NCBI GenBank assembly: GCA_964468645.1
Contig: CAYXUU010000028.1
Coordinates: 15,523-79,522, forward strand
Length of the DNA: 64,000 nucleotides
Direction of reading: 5' to 3'
Origin: JAIOZK01 sp964468645
GTDB lineage: Bacteria > Bacteroidota > Bacteroidia > Bacteroidales > JAIOZK01
Shown: piece by piece, positions 59,500 through 64,000 of the stretch
How positions within the stretch are numbered: the first letter of the stretch is position 1
Layout: each line of letters starts with the position of its first letter
Translations under genes and position numbers: made by a program
The notes under the pieces: model-generated
Databases searched by the model: none
What the model was told of the DNA's origin: nothing
The model's input: the letters and a program-made list of their open reading frames with translations, nothing else

Positions 59500-62400
59500 T
59501 TAACGGATAACAATCATATTATTAGTAACAGTATAGAGTTTACTTACACCTTGCAAAGTAATGCGGTAGAAGTAAACACCTTCCTGAATGTCAGAATCAT
59601 TGAACTCAACGGTCTGCAGACCAGCATCCTGTGCCTGGTCAACAATAGTTTCCATAACCTGTCCGAGCTTGTTGTAGATGGTGATCTGTACGTCACCTGT
59701 TTCGGGCAGCATGTAACTGATCGTTGTATTATGACTGAATGGGTTCGGGTAGTTCATTGCACTGAGGTCGTTTCCGATCAGGGCATCCATATCCGATGTC
59801 AGACCAATGGTCTTCAGGTTTACACCTTCGATAGGATTGGCTGTCGGGTCGGCCAGTTCAGTAAGTGCATCAAGTTCGAACAGGCGTGTTCCACTCTGGA
59901 TATCTGCAAGAACGCGAACCTTAAGAATTGCAATTGTCTGGTTAGCTGCCATGGTAACTTCCTTCTCGCTGAACCATCCTACACGAACAGTACCTTCTTC
60001 ATGGTTGATGTTAAAGAAGTTTTCTTCGTAGTTAACACCAATTACCTCAATCAGGTCATTCATATAGGTCATATTCAACGTAAGGGCACCTAAAGTAGCT
60101 TCATTATCGATGCTGATAGGTATCTTCAGTTCGTCACCTTCCCTGGCAAGTACCTGGTCTTCATAGAAGAGTTCCATATTCGGAGCTTCTTTGAAACCAT
60201 TGCTTGTTGGTACATGACTTGCATTGATATCCCCAAGACATTCATAATAAATGTTCATGTAGTTATTAGCAGGTTCCCAGGGGATAAAGTTACTTGTATA
60301 TTTATGATCAATTGCCATGTCGTAGTAGAGGTAATCCTCATCACTGTGAGCAAATGGTACATCATCCGGGTTGGCAGGAGTATCAAAATAATCACTCCAT
60401 GTCGTATCTGGTAACTTACTTACCATTCTACCTGTAACCTCAAAGTTCTTTGAGTACATATCAGGTCCGTCTTTGTAATAGTTCGGGATCAGCCCAACAG
60501 CACGGAAATTGGTCTGCAATGCATCAAGTGCGGTAATCGTACCCGATACATTTACATCAGCTATTCCATCTGAATAATAACCATAAGGAGGTGTTAGTGT
60601 ATCTGGCCCAACCCATGTATAATTATAAGGAGCACCATTGATATCAATACCTGTTGCCATCATCTGAACGGCAAGGGCATCGGTAGCATTTACACCGCCA
60701 AAGTTATTATAAGTATATGCAGCGCCCAGATATTCGTTAAATCCATTACCTGGCATTCCCTGGTAAAGCAATCCACCGTCCCAGATTTTTACTGCGAACT
60801 CAGCATCACAACCATAATTTACAACAGGCAGTGTGAATTCCCAGTAAGACATAAGGTAACCAGAGCCATCAGGGAAGAAATTAATATCAACCAGGACATT
60901 TTCTTCAATGGCGTATGTTCCTTCATATAATGAAATATAGAAGTAATCAGGTGGATAGGTTCCGTTTATACTTGTTGGGAATGGTGTTGGCATGTAAGTT
61001 TCAAACTCATTCCAGTACTTAACCTGTCCGGCAAGTGTTGGGGATTCTTTGGTAACGGCTACAGAATCTTCATCATCACAAACATACTGTCCGAGAGCTG
61101 TTATCCATACTTCAACTTTTACCCATCCCTGAACAAGGCTATTGTCCCATTGAATGGTTACCGTATCATCATCTGCGGCCCCAACGATCATTCCATCGCC
61201 GCTGACCGTCCATAAGTATGACAGGTCTTCAATACTGCACGTCCTGTTATCTTCAGCAACATATTCTACTTCTTCACAGGCGAAAACGGCAGTGTCGCCA
61301 GCTATTGTTACATTGGGTTGTTCATGGAAGAATATATTGAATGTTGTATCCTTAACACAATCACCATTGGTTACCTTGTAATTGACTTCATAATCCCCGC
61401 AATCGGTTACTTCAATATACCACATGCATGTACCTATTCCCGGGTAGAATGTAGCTACACCAGGTCCTGAAACCAAACTCCATTCTTCAACAGGGGTATT
61501 TCCGCTGTCACAGGCAACGCTATAACAAAGGAAAAATTCTTCAGACACATAACCACAAACATCCTCAGGAATCGGGTAGCTAATATCAGTCATTAACACA
61601 GGGACATCGTAGAAATAGATATCAACATAATCCCAGGCCGTATCACATGGTGGATTCCATACCCAGTAGCCGAAATTATAAAGGCCGCATTCGTCAACTT
61701 CAACATCATCACCGCTGAATATTGCTGTTCCGGGTCCGCTTGTTTTTGTCCATCCGGTTTCAAATCCAGGACTTGGGCAACCAACTTCGTAGCTTGGAGC
61801 AAGCGTATATGGCAAATTGTCTATACACCAGGTATCATCATCTCCGGCATCAACTGTTGGTGTGTCATAGAAGTCGATTGTGACCTGAGCTGTTGCAAAA
61901 CAAGGGCCATTTGTAACCGTTACTTCAAATACATAATGACCGCAGGTATCAACGGTAACCTCGTCACCATTAAAGCTTGCTGTTCCGGGCCCTGAAATCA
62001 TATCCCAGGCTGTTGTTGGATATCCGGTTTTCCAGCAGTCGGCATGTGAAGTTGGCATTAACATATAAACAAGGCCACACACTTCATCATCCTGTCCGGC
62101 GCTTACAACGGGAGTATCCCAGAAGTCGATAAAAACAGAATTGCTGTCTTCACAGGCTCCGTTTTGAACATGATAGGTAAATTCATACTGGCCACATACC
62201 GTAACCGTAACCTCGTTAACGACAAAGTTTGCCATTCCAGGCCCGGAATAAGTCCACCATGTATTAGCACTTGGATCCTCGCAATCGGCTGTCCAGTCTG
62301 GATCAAGATCGTAAACCAAGCCACATATTTCATCATCACCAGCTGCGTTGGCAGTAACGATCGGCATATCCCAGAAATTAATGGTTACCTGAGCAGTAGC

Positions 62401-63453
62401 CCAGCAATAGCCATTTTCAACCTTTATTTCAAATACATATTTCCCGCACAGGTCAACATCAACAACATTGCCGGTAAATATAGCCGATCCTGGTCCTGTA
62501 ACCTGTGACCATGTTGTTGTTGGATATCCGGTTTCCCAGCACTGAGCTAATGATGAAGGCATTAATGTATATTGAAGTCCGCAGACATCATCATCAGGAC
62601 CAGCATTTACAATAGGTGTATCTGCCAGATAAAAATCAGCATCATCAGTAGCAACCGGACAAGGTCCATATTCTTCTTCGTTCTCTTCAAATTGCCAGAC
62701 CTCAACAGCAAAGTTATGATCTCCGCACATTTCACCGGTTACATCGTATGTGTCATTAGCAGCAGTTCCAAGGATGGTGTCTCTTTTAACTTCAACACTA
62801 TTAAGTTTCCAGATAATGATATGACCAAAATAAGGGTAACTTCCCCACTCGTAGTCGATATAAACAGTAGTCTGGGGGCTGTCGTCAACGCAACCATTGT
62901 CAACTGTTACAGTAACTTCGGGTTGTGTGAAAAAATACCAGTCGGCCTGAACATAGGTTGTCGGGTTCCAGGTATATCTTAAGGAATATTTACCTGGTGT
63001 ATCAACCGTAAAAGGCTCACTGTAATTGTTGTACGGCGCGGGATTGGTCCATGTAAGAACCGCTCCAACGGGATCAACTTCTTCAACTGTCCAGTCACCG
63101 CTATTATCGGGTGGACATGTTGCAGCACCATTGGTACCCGCAATGGCCGTGCTTCCATTTGTAATTAACGGATCCCAGCAAACCTGGTCAGGTGTAATAA
63201 TGTAGTCACAGGTTGCCCTTGAGCCATTCTCTCCCATCTGTTTTACCAGAATGGTTCCGTGAGTAGCGTCAAGATTCAGGTACTCATAATAACCACCCGT
63301 AAATTCGATGGCTTTAACAGAAGGGTCGAGATAAGCCTCAATCAGTTCCTGATTGTTGCTAACTTTAACAGGGATAACCTCCTGGGCTATTGCAACCCTG
63401 CTAAACATGAAAATTAGTGTTAAACCTAACACTAAGGGTATGAACTTTTTCAT
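59500..63453 (-). CDS. Giant T9SS-exported protein with Cys-paired Ig/PKD-like repeats, dockerin-like and cohesin-like modules
   Basis: 1317 aa. Signal peptide (MKKFIPLVLGLTLIFMFS, cut near AIAQ). About 284-800: six Ig/PKD-like repeats of about 88 residues, the first four each with four Cys, e.g. DDEVCGLVYMLMPTSHADCW, then a GPGTASFNGDEVTV-type strand and CGHYVFEVTVTNGPC. About 815-1080: a module with GGVNATDALAV (about 918), ADVNVSGTITALDALQ (about 963) and LGDINASHVP (about 1072). About 1085-1225: a cohesin-like domain (GALTLNMTYMNDLIEVIG). The end is a type-A sorting domain (MNYPNPFSHNTTISYML). First gene of the operon. Confidence 0.85.
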   Translation of the reverse strand: MKKFIPLVLGLTLIFMFSRVAIAQEVIPVKVSNNQELIEAYLDPSVKAIEFTGGYYEYLNLDATHGTILVKQMGENGSRATCDYIITPDQVCWDPLITNGSTAIAGTNGAATCPPDNSGDWTVEEVDPVGAVLTWTNPAPYNNYSEPFTVDTPGKYSLRYTWNPTTYVQADWYFFTQPEVTVTVDNGCVDDSPQTTVYIDYEWGSYPYFGHIIIWKLNSVEVKRDTILGTAANDTYDVTGEMCGDHNFAVEVWQFEENEEEYGPCPVATDDADFYLADTPIVNAGPDDDVCGLQYTLMPSSLAQCWETGYPTTTWSQVTGPGSAIFTGNVVDVDLCGKYVFEIKVENGYCWATAQVTINFWDMPIVTANAAGDDEICGLVYDLDPDWTADCEDPSANTWWTYSGPGMANFVVNEVTVTVCGQYEFTYHVQNGACEDSNSVFIDFWDTPVVSAGQDDEVCGLVYMLMPTSHADCWKTGYPTTAWDMISGPGTASFNGDEVTVDTCGHYVFEVTVTNGPCFATAQVTIDFYDTPTVDAGDDDTWCIDNLPYTLAPSYEVGCPSPGFETGWTKTSGPGTAIFSGDDVEVDECGLYNFGYWVWNPPCDTAWDYVDIYFYDVPVLMTDISYPIPEDVCGYVSEEFFLCYSVACDSGNTPVEEWSLVSGPGVATFYPGIGTCMWYIEVTDCGDYEVNYKVTNGDCVKDTTFNIFFHEQPNVTIAGDTAVFACEEVEYVAEDNRTCSIEDLSYLWTVSGDGMIVGAADDDTVTIQWDNSLVQGWVKVEVWITALGQYVCDDEDSVAVTKESPTLAGQVKYWNEFETYMPTPFPTSINGTYPPDYFYISLYEGTYAIEENVLVDINFFPDGSGYLMSYWEFTLPVVNYGCDAEFAVKIWDGGLLYQGMPGNGFNEYLGAAYTYNNFGGVNATDALAVQMMATGIDINGAPYNYTWVGPDTLTPPYGYYSDGIADVNVSGTITALDALQTNFRAVGLIPNYYKDGPDMYSKNFEVTGRMVSKLPDTTWSDYFDTPANPDDVPFAHSDEDYLYYDMAIDHKYTSNFIPWEPANNYMNIYYECLGDINASHVPTSNGFKEAPNMELFYEDQVLAREGDELKIPISIDNEATLGALTLNMTYMNDLIEVIGVNYEENFFNINHEEGTVRVGWFSEKEVTMAANQTIAILKVRVLADIQSGTRLFELDALTELADPTANPIEGVNLKTIGLTSDMDALIGNDLSAMNYPNPFSHNTTISYMLPETGDVQITIYNKLGQVMETIVDQAQDAGLQTVEFNDSDIQEGVYFYRITLQGVSKLYTVTNNMIVIR

Positions 63454-64000
63454 AAGCTAAAGTTTTGGTTTATAAAATGTTGATTTGATTTCAAATTATT
63501 TCTGTTATTAATGGGACAATTTTGAATTCTTTTAAATAAATTTTGGTTCAGAATATTATGGTTATCAGCTATGGGTAAAAGAAGTAGGTGGGCGGGGATG
63601 CTATTGGGGTAATGTGCGGGTAGTAATAATAGGCTTTTTAGCCTGTCAGGCAGACGGTTAAGCCCTGTGTTAAAACCATACCTGTATATACAATCGTACA
63701 GATGTTTCATATTAAAAACATGAAGTATTAAATATTATTTAGTAAACTTCTTTTACCCCTAAAGATAGCTTAATAGTAGTGCAATATACAAAGAAAATAT
63801 ACAAATGCAAATTTTTTTTTAACTTTTTTTGGGATCACAAAACAAAGCTATGCTATATCAATAAGTTAACAGTTTAACTGTTGTTAAAAAAATATTAATA
63901 TTCGGTTAAGTCAAACCAAAAACAAAATTATAAAAATATTTTAATAATTATTATCCTGAGAATAATAATTTATAATATATATTATTTTAAAAAAACAATC
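63454..64000. other. Gene-free upstream region of the giant surface-protein gene
   Basis: 547 bases with no supported gene; a minus-strand open frame overlapping the start of the next gene has no signal or motif. A small hairpin AGGCT-TTTT-AGCCT (63631-63644) and a perfect inverted repeat AATTATTAT/ATAATAATT (63946-63970) are visible. The last 220 bases are extremely AT-rich. It probably holds a long leader and promoter of the operon; no exact TAnnTTTG box was identified. Confidence 0.4.

Noticed and set aside
63450..63710. Minus-strand open frame of 86 codons upstream of the giant surface-protein gene
   Set aside because: It overlaps the start of the next gene by four bases but has no recognisable motif, Asn/Leu-rich low complexity and lies in the likely leader of the operon.

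Overview
The window looks like chromosomal DNA from a Bacteroidota bacterium, probably of the Bacteroidales/Marinilabiliales type. The evidence is AT-rich DNA, promoters of the TTTG-N19/20-TAnnTTTG kind, many exported proteins ending in type IX secretion (T9SS) type-A sorting domains, FISUMP, PCMD-like and lamin-tail domains, a GldH-like lipoprotein, and lipoproteins named by a Lys-rich start plus lipobox. No transposase gene, phage module or CRISPR array was seen. There is one tRNA (Asn) and no rRNA.

Layout. 0-9 kb: the start of recJ, a MacB/FtsX-type permease, purH, the cell-shape operon mreBCD, a TlpA-like lipoprotein, an orphan LutB-like iron-sulfur protein and rpiB, then a 0.5 kb AT-rich gene-free stretch. 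9-20 kb: nadA with a lipoprotein and a MORN-repeat protein, an OB-fold lipoprotein, a PepSY-type membrane protein, a 57-aa membrane protein, a PAS histidine kinase, RNase R, a fused oligopeptide-type ABC ATPase and a FISUMP lipoprotein. 20-34 kb: comF, two PCMD-like surface proteins with a beta-barrel protein, a lamin-tail protein, ribF, a GldH-like lipoprotein, RNase H1, a second histidine kinase, a PPK2-family kinase, an ECF sigma / anti-sigma pair whose anti-sigma carries FG-GAP repeats, and a serpin-like secreted protein. 34-39 kb: a large cadherin-like T9SS protein and a trans-3-hydroxy-L-proline dehydratase-like enzyme.

39-47 kb is a sulfur-metabolism island. A short operon encodes a six-Cys protein, a two-Cys DsrC, a NarI/DsrM-like cytochrome b and an HdrD/DsrK-like CCG iron-sulfur protein. 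After a SufS-like cysteine desulfurase, a Crp/FNR regulator diverges from an operon of sulfide:quinone oxidoreductase, a DUF1641 protein, a one-Cys DsrC/TusE paralogue and a DsrE2-like protein. Two FNR-like palindromes lie between regulator and operon. I infer sulfide oxidation into the quinone pool, with sulfur relayed on DsrC-type carriers and thiol/disulfide electrons exchanged at the membrane by the cytochrome b/HdrD pair. No dsrAB is in the window.

47-64 kb: small membrane proteins, a Ycf48/BNR lipoprotein, a transglutaminase-like lipoprotein and tRNA-Asn, then a minus-strand group of large exported proteins (51.5-63.5 kb) rich in cohesin-like domains. Two of them share an apparently homologous dockerin-like module. 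The last gene of this operon encodes a tiny PID-CTERM-like protein. Intergenic spaces hold a striking set of imperfect palindromes built from short recurring words, plus one 154-bp MITE-like element. Function calls rest on motif reading alone; no searches were run.
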